NCBI GenBank assembly: GCA_018371275.1
Contig: JAHALF010000008.1
Span: forward strand, 23,835 to 87,834
DNA length: 64,000 bases
Direction: 5' to 3'
Source of the DNA: Clostridiales bacterium
Lineage (GTDB): Bacteria > Bacillota > Clostridia > Lachnospirales > CAG-274
Below are positions 52,530 to 62,317 of the stretch, in pieces (position 1 is the first letter of the stretch; each line of letters begins with the position of its first letter). The translations under genes and the position numbers were made by a program. The notes beneath the pieces are model-generated. The model was not told the DNA's origin, ran no database searches, and worked only from the letters and a program-made list of their open reading frames with translations.

Positions 52530-53009
52530 ATGTATTGTACTGTTGAAGAAATAATAAATAATTCTAAAATTGAATTTCTAAAAAGAGCTTTATCAGATGA
52601 GTTTACAAATAGTTATGAAGAAGCAGATGAAGATACAAAATTAGAAGAGATTAGAAAGATTATAGCAGGGGCGATAGATGACGCTTCTGCTGAAATAAAT
52701 GGGTATTTACTTAAAAAATATTCTACAAATTTTTTAAAAAGAAACAAGGCTATAAATAAGTTTTGTAAGGACATAACTCTTTATAACATTTTATCTAGAA
52801 GTGGTAATGATGAAGATAATAGGGAAAATAACTATTATTTAAGATATAAAAATGCAATAAAATTTTTAGAAAATTTGGCAAAAGGTACTATTGAAATAAC
52901 ACAAGATGATAATAGTCAAGATGAGGAAGAAATAAAAAATACTAGAATAGGTATAAATATAAACTCTTCTAAAAAGTTATTTAGTAGACAGAGCTTAGGT
53001 GGTATGTAA
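52530..53009 (+). CDS. Mu gp36-like head completion protein (DUF1320)
   Basis: 159 residues. MYCTVEEIINN start, IAGAIDDASAEINGYL and ITLYNILSRSG are DUF1320 segments. Acts at the head-tail connector. Overlaps the next gene by its stop codon (TAATG). Confidence 0.88.
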   Translation: MYCTVEEIINNSKIEFLKRALSDEFTNSYEEADEDTKLEEIRKIIAGAIDDASAEINGYLLKKYSTNFLKRNKAINKFCKDITLYNILSRSGNDEDNRENNYYLRYKNAIKFLENLAKGTIEITQDDNSQDEEEIKNTRIGININSSKKLFSRQSLGGM

Positions 53010-53500
53010 TGAGTGTTAGACTTGATGCTGAATTAAGAAGGCTTAGTAAAACATTGAAAAAACTAGAAGATACTAACTTTAAAGCTATTAATAAAAATAT
53101 TGCACAGCAACTTAGAAGCTCTACTTTAGATAGGTTTAAAAAAGAAGAAAGCCCAGAAAATAAAAAATGGGAAAAAAGAAAGTATGGTAATAGAAGAAAA
53201 AAACTTTTAAAAAATACTGGTATTTTAAGAAATAGCCTAAAATCTAAAGCAGATAATAAAATAGCAACGGTAGGTACTAACTTAGAGTATGCTTTAACTC
53301 ATCAGTTTGGAACAAAAAACAGAAAAATAAAAGCTAAAAATTGTAAAGCATTAAAATTTAAAATAGGCAATAGGTGGGTAAGTGCTAAAGAAGTTACAGT
53401 TAATATACCAGCTAGACCATTTTTAGGTATATCTGAAGAAGACAAAGAAGAAATAAAAGATATACTAGAATATTATGTTGAAAAATCAATAAAAGGTTGA
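53009..53500 (+). CDS. Mu G-like virion morphogenesis protein
   Basis: 163 residues. Tail-completion (phage_tail_S) family: basic N-terminal half, then GILRNSLKSKAD, THQFGTKNRKIKAK and IPARPFLGIS near residues 130-140. Connects head and tail. Confidence 0.88.
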   Translation: MSVRLDAELRRLSKTLKKLEDTNFKAINKNIAQQLRSSTLDRFKKEESPENKKWEKRKYGNRRKKLLKNTGILRNSLKSKADNKIATVGTNLEYALTHQFGTKNRKIKAKNCKALKFKIGNRWVSAKEVTVNIPARPFLGISEEDKEEIKDILEYYVEKSIKG

Positions 53501-53505
53501 TAAAA

Positions 53506-54000
53506 ATGATTGAAATTTATACAAACTATTTAAAACAATGTCTTAATAATGCAGGTGCTAAAATATTTTATACAAGCTTAAAAGAGCTAGAAACAAGCAA
53601 CACAAGTTCATTTACAGGTATATTTGTAGTAAGCGAAGATTTAGAAAAGGCTTATGGCAAAAAAGTTATTTATAAAAATAATGAAAAATTTAGACGTAAA
53701 GAAAAATTTAAAAGAAAAATAAATTTTCAAGTATTAATAGGGGATATAAATGTATTAAAAGTTGAGAATATATTTACAAAATTTATGTCCGAAATAGATG
53801 ATAAATTAATATTAGAAAATGGAGATGTTGCTTTTATAGAGTTTAGCAAAGCAGAATACATAGACAAAAAAGATACTATTTTAAAAAGTGAAATTACATT
53901 ACAAATAGATATTACTTTTACGGAATTAATATATAAAGATTACTTATTTAAAGATATAAATTGGGGAGGTGATGGTGAGTATGTCAAAGAAAAATGCTGA
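53506..54000 (+). CDS. Tail terminator-like protein (Mu gp37 position)
   Basis: 164 residues from ATG 53506. It has an alternating helix-strand pattern (YTNYLKQCLNNAGAKIFY, INFQVLIGD) resembling DUF1834-type proteins, in the place of Mu gp37. Function assigned mainly from position between G and sheath. Confidence 0.65.
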   Translation: MIEIYTNYLKQCLNNAGAKIFYTSLKELETSNTSSFTGIFVVSEDLEKAYGKKVIYKNNEKFRRKEKFKRKINFQVLIGDINVLKVENIFTKFMSEIDDKLILENGDVAFIEFSKAEYIDKKDTILKSEITLQIDITFTELIYKDYLFKDINWGGDGEYVKEKC

Positions 54001-54205
54001 AGCAATAGCAGAAGAAAATTCAAAAAATATTGAAAGTCAAGCTAATAAAGAATTAAAAGATATTGATATTTTAGCAACTGAATTAAATATAAATGATGCT
54101 ATATTGGCTGGTATTATGACAATGAAAAGTTGGCGAAAAGGTAAAATGCTAACAAAAGAAGAGTTAGAAGAAGCCTTACTTAAATTTTTAAATAAAACAT
54201 TATAG
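53981..54205 (+). CDS. Small phage protein before the sheath gene
   Basis: 74 residues from ATG 53981, chosen because GGGGAGGTGATG lies at 53964-53974. Helical, with a Glu-rich C-terminus (KEELEEALLKFL). Same place as small Mu gp38-like proteins. Function unknown. Confidence 0.65.
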   Translation: MSKKNAEAIAEENSKNIESQANKELKDIDILATELNINDAILAGIMTMKSWRKGKMLTKEELEEALLKFLNKTL

Positions 54206-54216
54206 GGGGTGCAGTT

Positions 54217-55593
54217 TTGTTATCAGATGTAAAACATACTATTACAGACTTTGGCATAGGTTCTAGTGTTACAAAAGGGGAAGGTCTACATATAAAAGTA
54301 GGTGTATCTAATATAAAAAGTGATGTACCTATAACTATTACCGACAATATGACTAATGATGAAATTAGAGAAAAAGTTGGCAATAGCCCCCTTGCAGATG
54401 GTTTAATAGATAGCTTATTTGGTGGTTGTAAAACGATATATGCAATGCCCGTTAAAGTAGCAGAAGATGGAACAATAAAAGAAGAATCTAAAAAATTAAC
54501 AACAGGGACTATTTCTATTGAAGGTAAGCCAACAAATGCTTTTAAATTAAAAGTAGTTGTAGTTAATAGTGGAGCTTTAAATGTTGGTATTTTTAAATAT
54601 TACTTAAATGGTTTAGAAAGTGATGAATTAACAATACCACAAAATGGAACATATTCCGTAGATGGATATGGCGTAAATATAAAATTTACAGGAGATAATT
54701 TTGTAAAAGATGAGTACATAGAAGTAAGTACAACAAGACCTAAAACTAATATTGCTAACATTTTACAGGCTCTTGAATATGTAAAAAAATCTAGTTTAAA
54801 TTTTGAGTTTATACATATTTTAGGGGAAAGTGAAAAAGAAGTTTGGTCAAGTTTAGTTGTAGAAGAACAAAACTTTTTTGATAAATATAAAAAGCCTTGT
54901 ATTTTTGTTTGTGAAGCAAGAAAAATACAAGAAGCAGAAAACATTGACCAATATACAGAATACCTTAGAAACGAGAAAAAAGGTATTGTATCAAGGGGAC
55001 TACAAGTTGTTGTATCAAGAGCTACTTATATGAGAGATGGTAAAGAAGTAGAAGAAAATGTAGCATCTAAAATAATGGGGCTATATGCGAAGTCTAAAGT
55101 ACAACAAAGTATAGGGCAAGTTGATAGCTTTGATATACAAGGTTTACTTGAAATAATGCCAAAAGGTATAGAAAATGTAAATTCCGAACTTGATGACTTA
55201 GGTTATACAGTAGTTAGAACTTATGCAGGGGCAGAAGGTATATATGTAAATAATGCAAGGACTTTTGCAAAAACAGGTTCAGACTATGAATATGTAGAAC
55301 GTACTAGGACAATGTATAAGGCAGTTAGAGAAACACTTATAACAGCAACATTAAAATTACATAGTCAAGTAGATATGTCAAATCCAGAAGTTAGTTTAAA
55401 ACAAATAACTGAATTTATAAATGTACCAGTTGAGCGAATGGTAGAAAATAAAGAACTATCATCAGCTAGAGTAATTATACCAGAAGGACAAGACATACTT
55501 GCTACAAGTAATTTTAAATTTAAAATAAGAGCAATACCTATTGGAATTTTAAGAGAGATTGAAATAGATATGGGCTTTGAAAATAATATTTAG
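54217..55593 (+). CDS. Contractile tail sheath protein (XkdK-like)
   Basis: 458 residues, TTG start behind GGGGGTG. Phage sheath C-terminal pattern is visible: KTGSDYEYVERTRTMYKAVR, SLKQITEFINVPVERMV and the end FKFKIRAIPIGILREIEI. Identity as sheath marks this as a myovirus. Confidence 0.9.
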   Translation: MLSDVKHTITDFGIGSSVTKGEGLHIKVGVSNIKSDVPITITDNMTNDEIREKVGNSPLADGLIDSLFGGCKTIYAMPVKVAEDGTIKEESKKLTTGTISIEGKPTNAFKLKVVVVNSGALNVGIFKYYLNGLESDELTIPQNGTYSVDGYGVNIKFTGDNFVKDEYIEVSTTRPKTNIANILQALEYVKKSSLNFEFIHILGESEKEVWSSLVVEEQNFFDKYKKPCIFVCEARKIQEAENIDQYTEYLRNEKKGIVSRGLQVVVSRATYMRDGKEVEENVASKIMGLYAKSKVQQSIGQVDSFDIQGLLEIMPKGIENVNSELDDLGYTVVRTYAGAEGIYVNNARTFAKTGSDYEYVERTRTMYKAVRETLITATLKLHSQVDMSNPEVSLKQITEFINVPVERMVENKELSSARVIIPEGQDILATSNFKFKIRAIPIGILREIEIDMGFENNI

Positions 55594-55604
55594 GAGGTGA
55601 GATT

Positions 55605-56039
55605 TTGAAAAAAATAAATGGAAAGTATTATGACTGGTCATCAATAGATATAAGTATAGATGGTTTACTAATTGAACCACAAGAAGTAACTTATGATGAT
55701 GAACTAGAAAAAGAACAAGTTTATGGACTTGGTAATAAACCACGAGGTTATGGTACTGGTAATTACAAACCTAACTTAAAAATGTCATTTTTAAGGGAAG
55801 ACTATGAAGAGTTAGTTAACTACTGTAAAAGTAAAGGTATTAGCTTTTATAAGTTAGTTATAGATAAAATTGTAGTTAGTTATGCAGATGATGGAGAGTC
55901 GACTATTGTAGATACTATAACAAAAATTACACCAACTAAACGCAGTGGTGGTGGTAAACAAGGAGATAAAAATATGCTTGTTGATATAGAATTTATAGTT
56001 TTTGGCGAAATAGTAATGAATGGTGTTAAGCCTATTTAA
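55605..56039 (+). CDS. Tail tube protein (XkdM-like)
   Basis: 144 residues from TTG 55605 (AGGAGGTG). Tube-type strands with YDWSSIDISIDGLLIEPQEV, GTGNYKPNLKMSFL, and KITPTKRSGGGKQGDKNM. Forms the inner tube. Confidence 0.88.
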   Translation: MKKINGKYYDWSSIDISIDGLLIEPQEVTYDDELEKEQVYGLGNKPRGYGTGNYKPNLKMSFLREDYEELVNYCKSKGISFYKLVIDKIVVSYADDGESTIVDTITKITPTKRSGGGKQGDKNMLVDIEFIVFGEIVMNGVKPI

Positions 56040-56068
56040 AGTTTTTATATTGTATGGAGGATTAAAAA

Positions 56069-56425
56069 ATGCAAGAAATTATAGAAGAAAAAGAAGACCT
56101 TAAGATTGGTGTAATAGATGAAGAAAATTTAAAAGCTAAATATGGTAAGGTGTATAAAGTTGAAGTGGAAATTGAGGATATAAGTGAAGAATTTACATTT
56201 TACTTTAAAGCTCCTAACTCAGCAAGTCTTAATAGATATATAAAAAATGCTAGTAAAAAACATTTACAAGCTGGTATTGATTTTGCACAAGAAAATGTTA
56301 TTGAAGAACAGATAGAGCAATTTAAAAATACAATTAAAGATTATGTTGGTATATCCCAAATGGTTGCTACAAAGTTGTTAGGGTTTCTGGGATTTACAGA
56401 TAATGTTACAGCAAAAAAGCTATAG
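56069..56425 (+). CDS. Tail assembly chaperone, short form (XkdN-like)
   Basis: 118 residues. N-terminal acidic strands, then PNSASLNRYIKNASKKHL. Ends in AKKL just after an A AAA AAG slippery site (56413-56419). The short form corresponds to gpG-like chaperones that bind the tape measure protein. GGAGG upstream. Confidence 0.85.
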   Translation: MQEIIEEKEDLKIGVIDEENLKAKYGKVYKVEVEIEDISEEFTFYFKAPNSASLNRYIKNASKKHLQAGIDFAQENVIEEQIEQFKNTIKDYVGISQMVATKLLGFLGFTDNVTAKKL

Positions 56426-56628
56426 AAGATTTAGAAGATGGTATAACTTTTTTAGATGAAGTTATATTACATATATATAAATATTTACCTAGTCAATATA
56501 TAAAGAATGACTTATATGCAATAAATTTAGAAGAACTATTTAACTTATATAGTCTATCTAAAAAGGCAAGGGAAATGGAAATGATAACTATGCAAAATGC
56601 AATAGTTAGAGCATTTAGTGATGAGTAA
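56411..56628 (+). CDS. -1 frameshift extension of the tail assembly chaperone
   Basis: After a -1 shift at 56413-56419 the frame reads KAIEDLEDGITFLDEVILHI and on to TAA 56626-56628, adding about 68 residues ending VRAFSDE. There is no good start codon of its own here. The position, between tube and tape measure, is where G/GT-type frameshifts occur in tailed phages, including XkdN/XkdX-type pairs. Confidence 0.85.
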
Positions 56629-56659
56629 TAGCAATTTTTCTTAAAATAAATTTTTAATA

Positions 56660-56680
56660 AAGTAGGGCTTTGCCCTACTT
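56660..56680. terminator. Hairpin before the tape measure gene
   Basis: AAGTAGGGC / GCCCTACTT with a TTT loop. There is no T run after it, so it may tune transcript stability or partly stop transcription. Confidence 0.5.
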
Positions 56681-56730
56681 AAAATTAAACAAATGATTTT
56701 TTAAATTAAATAAAAGAAGGGAGGCGAAAA

Positions 56731-59106
56731 ATGGAGTCTATTTTTAAGTTATCAGTTATAGTAAATATGATTGATAACATTACTGGTATAAGTAAAAAAG
56801 TAAATAGTAGTGTTACAAAGTTAAAAAGTGGTGTTGAATCATTAGATAACAAATTTAAGGAAATGGCAAAATCGGGCTTTTTAATGGTTGGTACAGGAAC
56901 TTTAATATCAAAGTCCTTATTGGCACCAGTAGGGGCTACTTATGAAACTAAAAAGGCACTTGGTGAACTTGCAAGTTTAGGTTATGAAGATTTACAAACA
57001 ATAGAAAATGCAGCAAAAAATTTTTCAAATGAGTTTGCAGGTACAACAAAGGCACAGTTTATAACGGCAGCCTATGATATAAAAAGTGGTATTGCTAGTT
57101 TAAGTGATGAAGGGGTAGCAGAATTTACTAAACTATCTGGTTTAACAGCAAAAGCTACAAAGTCTACTGTTGAAGAAATGACAAGTCTATTTGCTACAGG
57201 TTATGGTATATATAAAGATTACTATAGCAATTTGTCAGATATTGAGTTTGGGGAAATGTTTAGTGCTGGTATATCAAAATCGGTACAACAGTTTAAAACA
57301 ACGGGTTCTGAAATGGCAAGCTCTATTGAAAGTCTTGGTGGAACAGCGACAAGTGCAAATGTGCCACTAGAAGAACAATTAGCAATTTTAGGTATGTTAC
57401 AAGCTACAATGAGTGGTAGTGAAGCAGGTACAAAATACACAGCATTTTTAAATAGCGCAGGAAAAGCTGGTAAAAAATTAGGACTAGAGTTTACAGATGC
57501 TAATAATAGGTTATTATCTATGCCAGAAATATTAGAAGAAATAAAGGGTAAGTTTGGAGAAACCCTTGATGTAACTGAAAAGCTACAATTACAAGAAGCC
57601 TTTGGAACAGAAGAAGCAGTTAAACTTATAGATTTACTTTATAATAAAACAGGAGATTTACAAGGCAATATATTAACTTTATATGATACTATGGGACAAG
57701 GCACAAATGTTGCAAATGGTATGGTGGATGCTATGACTTCTGTTGATGATGGACAAAAACTTATTATTTTAAAGCAACGAATACAAAATATAGTTGAGGA
57801 AATAGGCAACAATATGTTACCAGTAGTTAATACTTGGTTAGATAAAGGAGCAGTTATACTTGAGCATATAAATGACTGGATTTCAAAAAATGGAGATTTA
57901 GTCGGAGATATAGGTATAGTTATAGTAAGTATAACAGGACTAGTAACAGCAGTAGGTGGAGTTAAACTTGCACTTGGTACTGTAGGTGGGACAGTAACAA
58001 CAACTATAAAAGTATTTAGCGGCTTTAATAATGGTATGAAAAAAGTTAAAGATACAATGGATACTGTAAGAATATATGGTATGTATGCAGGAGACTCACT
58101 AAAAGGTGCTAGTGGTAAAATTAAAAATGGATTAACAATATTAAGTACGCCTCTTAAAAATGTAGGTAAAAGTATTGTATCTTTTGGTAAACAAGCATTT
58201 ATAACAGCTACAACAAAATTACCAGCATTAATAGCTAGCTGTTGGAGTTTTACGGCAGCACTTTTAGCAAATCCTATTACTTGGATAGTAATAGCAATAG
58301 TTGCTCTTATAGCAGTTATAGTATTGCTATGGTTAAATTGGGATAAGGTTAGTGCTTGGCTTAAAAATACTTGGAATAGTATTGTTGAAGGTGTTATTGC
58401 AGGTTGGAATTGGTTAAAGGGAATATTGCAAGATACACCTAACTGGTTGCTTGTAGTTTTATCAGCCTTTATGCCTTTTGTAGGATTACCATTATTAATT
58501 ATAAAAAATTGGGATACTATAAAAGAAACCTTTTCAAATATATGGACAAATGTAAAAGAAAGTTTTAATAATTTTATTACAAATTTTATACCGAATCTTT
58601 TAGAAAGTGGTAAAAAAATAATGACAACTATTGCAGAAGGTATAAAAAGTGCAGTTATGGCTCCAGTAAATGCAGTAAAAAATGGTTTTGCAAAAGTAAG
58701 ACAGTATTTACCATTTTCAGATGCAAAGGAAGGTCCTTTATCAGATTTAACTTTATCTGGTAGTAGAATAAATACAACTATTGCAGAAGGTATGAATAAG
58801 ACAAAAAATGTGCCATCAGAGATGATAAACGATAGTTTTACAGGTGTAAGTAATATTATAGATTTTTATGATTTTAAAAATATGGACAGTTTAGGAAGTT
58901 TAGATTTAAACAATCCTAAAACGGTTAATCTTAAAGAAGTTATTTCTAAAACAGAAAGTAATACTCAATCTAACAATACAGAAACTAAAAAAGATGTAAC
59001 TAATCGCATTACTATGCAATTAAATGTTAAAGACTTAGAAGACCTTAAAAAAGTAATGGCTTTAATAGAAGAAATTACAGAGGAAGCAGAAAAAGAAACG
59101 GCTTAG
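56731..59106 (+). CDS. Tail tape measure protein
   Basis: 791 residues, helical. N-terminal phage_min_tail-like part (VIVNMIDNITGISKKVNSSV), GTTKAQFITAAYDIKSGI and QEAFGTEEAVKLIDLLYN in the first half; hydrophobic helices at about 390-410 and 505-545, the second with repeated Trp (WLNWDKVSAWLKNTWNSI); a C-terminal charged tail. Sets tail length. At this size the tail would be moderate in length. Confidence 0.9.
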   Translation: MESIFKLSVIVNMIDNITGISKKVNSSVTKLKSGVESLDNKFKEMAKSGFLMVGTGTLISKSLLAPVGATYETKKALGELASLGYEDLQTIENAAKNFSNEFAGTTKAQFITAAYDIKSGIASLSDEGVAEFTKLSGLTAKATKSTVEEMTSLFATGYGIYKDYYSNLSDIEFGEMFSAGISKSVQQFKTTGSEMASSIESLGGTATSANVPLEEQLAILGMLQATMSGSEAGTKYTAFLNSAGKAGKKLGLEFTDANNRLLSMPEILEEIKGKFGETLDVTEKLQLQEAFGTEEAVKLIDLLYNKTGDLQGNILTLYDTMGQGTNVANGMVDAMTSVDDGQKLIILKQRIQNIVEEIGNNMLPVVNTWLDKGAVILEHINDWISKNGDLVGDIGIVIVSITGLVTAVGGVKLALGTVGGTVTTTIKVFSGFNNGMKKVKDTMDTVRIYGMYAGDSLKGASGKIKNGLTILSTPLKNVGKSIVSFGKQAFITATTKLPALIASCWSFTAALLANPITWIVIAIVALIAVIVLLWLNWDKVSAWLKNTWNSIVEGVIAGWNWLKGILQDTPNWLLVVLSAFMPFVGLPLLIIKNWDTIKETFSNIWTNVKESFNNFITNFIPNLLESGKKIMTTIAEGIKSAVMAPVNAVKNGFAKVRQYLPFSDAKEGPLSDLTLSGSRINTTIAEGMNKTKNVPSEMINDSFTGVSNIIDFYDFKNMDSLGSLDLNNPKTVNLKEVISKTESNTQSNNTETKKDVTNRITMQLNVKDLEDLKKVMALIEEITEEAEKETA

Positions 59107-59116
59107 GTGGTGCTAT

Positions 59117-59746
59117 ATGGTTGTAGATGATAATGATATTAAATTAAATGGAAAATTACTTACAGGTATTATAAAGTCTTTAGAAATAAAAGGTAGTGCT
59201 ATTATTGAAGAATTGGAAGTTGAGGGAAAGGGGAAAAAGCCTATTCAAGCTACAGGATTTGATGATAGTAGTATAAATGTAGAACTAGTTTTACTAGATG
59301 ATATACAAGGAAAAACTAAAGAAGAAAAGTTACAAGTAATACAAGATATTTTTAAATCTAAAAATCAAAAAGTGCCTAACATATATGACATTGTAAATAA
59401 GTATATAAATCAAAGGGGTATATACAAAGTTATAATAAAAGACTTTTCTAGTAAAGTCGCTAATAATAAAACTGAAATATCAGTTAGTTTGAGCTTTAGA
59501 GAGTATGAAACAATAAGTATAAAGGCTAGTAGCTCTAAAAAATCTAATAGTAAAACAAAATCTAATAATAAAAAATCTAATAATAATGTAAATAAAAGTT
59601 TAACTGTTAGTAATGATGATTGGTTAAAATATCTAAATGGAGATAGGGGGAAAGCGCCTAGTCTTAATGATAATACAAATAAAGTAAGAAGTGATCCTTT
59701 TAAAAATTCGCCTATTAGTCCTTATTTTGGAAGTAAAGGGAAGTGA
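59117..59746 (+). CDS. Tail/baseplate protein in the XkdP position
   Basis: 209 residues. Starts with a beta domain (NGKLLTGIIKSLEIKGSAII, KKPIQATGFDDSSINVEL) followed by a low-complexity Ser/Lys/Asn linker. XkdP normally ends in LysM; I see none here. Ends overlapping the hub gene by 4 bases. Probably links tape measure and hub. Confidence 0.65.
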   Translation: MVVDDNDIKLNGKLLTGIIKSLEIKGSAIIEELEVEGKGKKPIQATGFDDSSINVELVLLDDIQGKTKEEKLQVIQDIFKSKNQKVPNIYDIVNKYINQRGIYKVIIKDFSSKVANNKTEISVSLSFREYETISIKASSSKKSNSKTKSNNKKSNNNVNKSLTVSNDDWLKYLNGDRGKAPSLNDNTNKVRSDPFKNSPISPYFGSKGK

Positions 59747-60507
59747 TAACTATTTATAAAGAAAGTGAATACTTTTCTCCAGAAGTATTAGTTAATGTTG
59801 GAGATTATAGCTTTTCAAAATATATAACATTAAATTTAAAATTAGATATAGAAAAAAATTTTGACTTTGCTATTATAAAATTTTCAGGGAAAATATTAGA
59901 TGAAATAGTAATAAATAAAGATGACAAAGTAATTATACAGCTTGGTTATAACAATGAACTTGAGAAAGTTTTTACAGGGTATGTAACAGATGTTAAAGAC
60001 TTTGAAATTGTAGCTAAAAATAAATTTTTAAATTTAATTAATACAAATATAAATAAAAGTTTTACAAATACTACTTTTGATGAAGTATTAAGATTTATAT
60101 TAAATCAAGCAAGTATACAAAATATGTCCATAAAAAATGAAGATACTGTTATTAAAAATTTAATAAGTATAAAAAATAAAAATGGACTTGATGCAATTAA
60201 ATATTTAGAACAAAAATTTAATATAAAAGATAGTTTATATTTTTTTAAAAATGATAAATTTTTTTATAATGATAAAGAAATACAACAAGAAAACTATGAG
60301 CTTATTTATGGAAATAATATATTAAATTTACAAAATTTATGTCCGAAAGTTTGGGAGGTTGAAACTATATCAATGCCTAAATTAAATTTATTAGATGATA
60401 TTTATATAGAACACTATAAGCTAACAGGAACTTTTAAAGTAGAAAAAATAAATTTTATAGTTAATGATTATGGTTTTATAAGAACTAAAATAACTATTAA
60501 GGAGTGA
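59743..60507 (+). CDS. Baseplate hub protein (XkdQ/gpD-like)
   Basis: 254 residues from GTG 59743. Hub features: strands near the N-terminus, VIIQLGYNNELEKVFTGYVTDV (late-control-D type), TFDEVLRFILNQASIQ, and a C-terminal OB-like end VNDYGFIRTKITIKE. Shorter than XkdQ of B. subtilis. Confidence 0.8.
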   Translation: MITIYKESEYFSPEVLVNVGDYSFSKYITLNLKLDIEKNFDFAIIKFSGKILDEIVINKDDKVIIQLGYNNELEKVFTGYVTDVKDFEIVAKNKFLNLINTNINKSFTNTTFDEVLRFILNQASIQNMSIKNEDTVIKNLISIKNKNGLDAIKYLEQKFNIKDSLYFFKNDKFFYNDKEIQQENYELIYGNNILNLQNLCPKVWEVETISMPKLNLLDDIYIEHYKLTGTFKVEKINFIVNDYGFIRTKITIKE

Positions 60508-60511
60508 TTTT

Positions 60512-60799
60512 ATGAGTAGTGAAATGTTAAAAAAGGCTATAGCCAATAATACAAAAAAATTTATATTTGAAAACTTTCCACACATTTTTATACCACCTTG
60601 TTTATTAGCTAAAGTAACTAAAGTAGAAGGTAGCAAGGTAAATCTTAAACTTTTAGATACAAATAAAAATGAAGATGATAACTATCCAGAGCTAGCAAAT
60701 ATAGATACAGATATAACAGTAGAATTAGATGATATAGTTGTACTTAACTTTTTAAATGGGGAATTAGAATATCCTATTATAATACGAAAGTTGGGGTAA
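60512..60799 (+). CDS. Baseplate protein DUF2577 (XkdR-like)
   Basis: 95 residues, beta-rich: LLAKVTKVEGSKVNLKLL and VELDDIVVLNFLNGELEYP. Order hub - XkdR - XkdS - XkdT is exactly that of PBSX. Confidence 0.8.
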   Translation: MSSEMLKKAIANNTKKFIFENFPHIFIPPCLLAKVTKVEGSKVNLKLLDTNKNEDDNYPELANIDTDITVELDDIVVLNFLNGELEYPIIIRKLG

Positions 60800-60800
60800 T

Positions 60801-61181
60801 ATGCAAGATATAAAATTTGATTTTAATAATTCAATTATTATAAAAAATAATGATGTTATTAAAATTGAAGATAATGAGCAAATATTACAAAATATAAAAA
60901 TAGAAATGCTAACTAATGAAGGAGATGTATTTTATGATTTAGAGTTTGGTTATTCATTATATGACTTTTTACATAGAGAAATAAATGAAATGTTAATACA
61001 CGAAATAAGGCACAGAATAATTACAAAATTATCAAGAAGACCATATGTAGATAGTAGTAGTATTAATATACAATCTAAACAAAAAACAGATAAACTTATA
61101 TTTAATGTTAGATTTTACATAAATGAATATTTTTCTGAAATAACTTTATTACTTGATAGAGTAAAAGTGGAGGTGATATAA
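60801..61181 (+). CDS. Baseplate wedge protein DUF2634 (XkdS/gp25-like)
   Basis: 126 residues. The gp25-like centre is visible: NEGDVFYDLEFGYSLYDFLH and LIHEIRHRIITKLSRRPYV. Starts 1 base after the previous stop. Confidence 0.85.
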   Translation: MQDIKFDFNNSIIIKNNDVIKIEDNEQILQNIKIEMLTNEGDVFYDLEFGYSLYDFLHREINEMLIHEIRHRIITKLSRRPYVDSSSINIQSKQKTDKLIFNVRFYINEYFSEITLLLDRVKVEVI

Positions 61182-61196
61182 ATTAATAAGGAAACA

Positions 61197-62312
61197 TTGG
61201 ACAAGTTAATACCTATAAAAACTATTGATGAAGAAAAAGAACAGCTAATAGAAAAATTAGAGCAAGAAGATTTTGAACTTAAAAATTTTGAAACAGGTTC
61301 AGTTATAGGTACTATAATAATGATTTTTTTAAGAATAAAAATAGAGCTTTTAATACTAATCAGGAAAGTATATATAGGTATGTTTGTAAAGTCTTCTAGT
61401 GATGAATGGCTTGATAATAAGGCAGAAGACTATGGTAAAATTAGAAAACAAGCAATAAAAACAGAAGGTTATTTAACTGTTCAAAAAATAGACAGGAAAA
61501 AAGAGTTAATAATACCTAAAGGATATGTTTTTAAAACTTTACCTAGCCTAGCAGGGAAAGAGTATAGATTTATATCATCAGAAAAAACAGTAATAAAAGC
61601 TAATGAAGAAACAGGGAAAATACTTATAATAGCAGAAGAAGCAGGTTCTAAATATAATGTACCAACAAATAGCATAAGACAGTCTTTAGTACATATAGAA
61701 AATATACAATATTTATCTAATGAAGAAGATTGGCTTATAAAAGAAGGTTCGGATACAGAAATAGATGCAAGTTTTAGACAAAGAACTTTAAATACTTGGT
61801 CAGAACTTGCAACATATTCAACAGCCCTAAAATATAAAAATGTAGCAGAAAGCGTAGAAGGTGTTTTATATGTAATAGTAGAAGATATGCACCCACGAGG
61901 ACAAGGGACTGTTAATATAGTAGTAGCTAGTTATAATGGAACAGCAGGGGAAAAGTTACTAAAAGATGTTGAAGATGCAATAGAAAGTATAAAAGGTGTA
62001 TATGATGATGTTCTTGTAAAATCAGCAGAAACAGTAGCAATAGACGTTAATTTAACTTTATATATAGATTATAACGCATCAGAACAAGGACTTGAAGAAA
62101 GAGCTATAACCTATGTAAAAGAGTATTTTGAAATAAGTAACAAAAGGGAGCTTAATACTTTATATTTGTCTGAACTTATATTTTATGTAAGAAAAAATTT
62201 AGATGAAGAAATAACGGCTATAAAAATAATAGAACCAGCCCAAGATACTAAACTAGAAAAAGATAAGGTTATTATACTTAATAGGGTAACTGTTAGCATA
62301 GAAAGAGTGTGA
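61197..62312 (+). CDS. Baseplate J-like protein (XkdT)
   Basis: 371 residues from TTG 61197 (AAGGAAAC upstream). Baseplate J features: FVKSSSDEWLDNKAEDYG (about 62-80), GSDTEIDASFRQRTLNTW (about 185-203), and VNIVVASYNGTAGEKLL. Connects wedges to the hub. Confidence 0.92.
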   Translation: MDKLIPIKTIDEEKEQLIEKLEQEDFELKNFETGSVIGTIIMIFLRIKIELLILIRKVYIGMFVKSSSDEWLDNKAEDYGKIRKQAIKTEGYLTVQKIDRKKELIIPKGYVFKTLPSLAGKEYRFISSEKTVIKANEETGKILIIAEEAGSKYNVPTNSIRQSLVHIENIQYLSNEEDWLIKEGSDTEIDASFRQRTLNTWSELATYSTALKYKNVAESVEGVLYVIVEDMHPRGQGTVNIVVASYNGTAGEKLLKDVEDAIESIKGVYDDVLVKSAETVAIDVNLTLYIDYNASEQGLEERAITYVKEYFEISNKRELNTLYLSELIFYVRKNLDEEITAIKIIEPAQDTKLEKDKVIILNRVTVSIERV

Positions 62313-62317
62313 TATGT

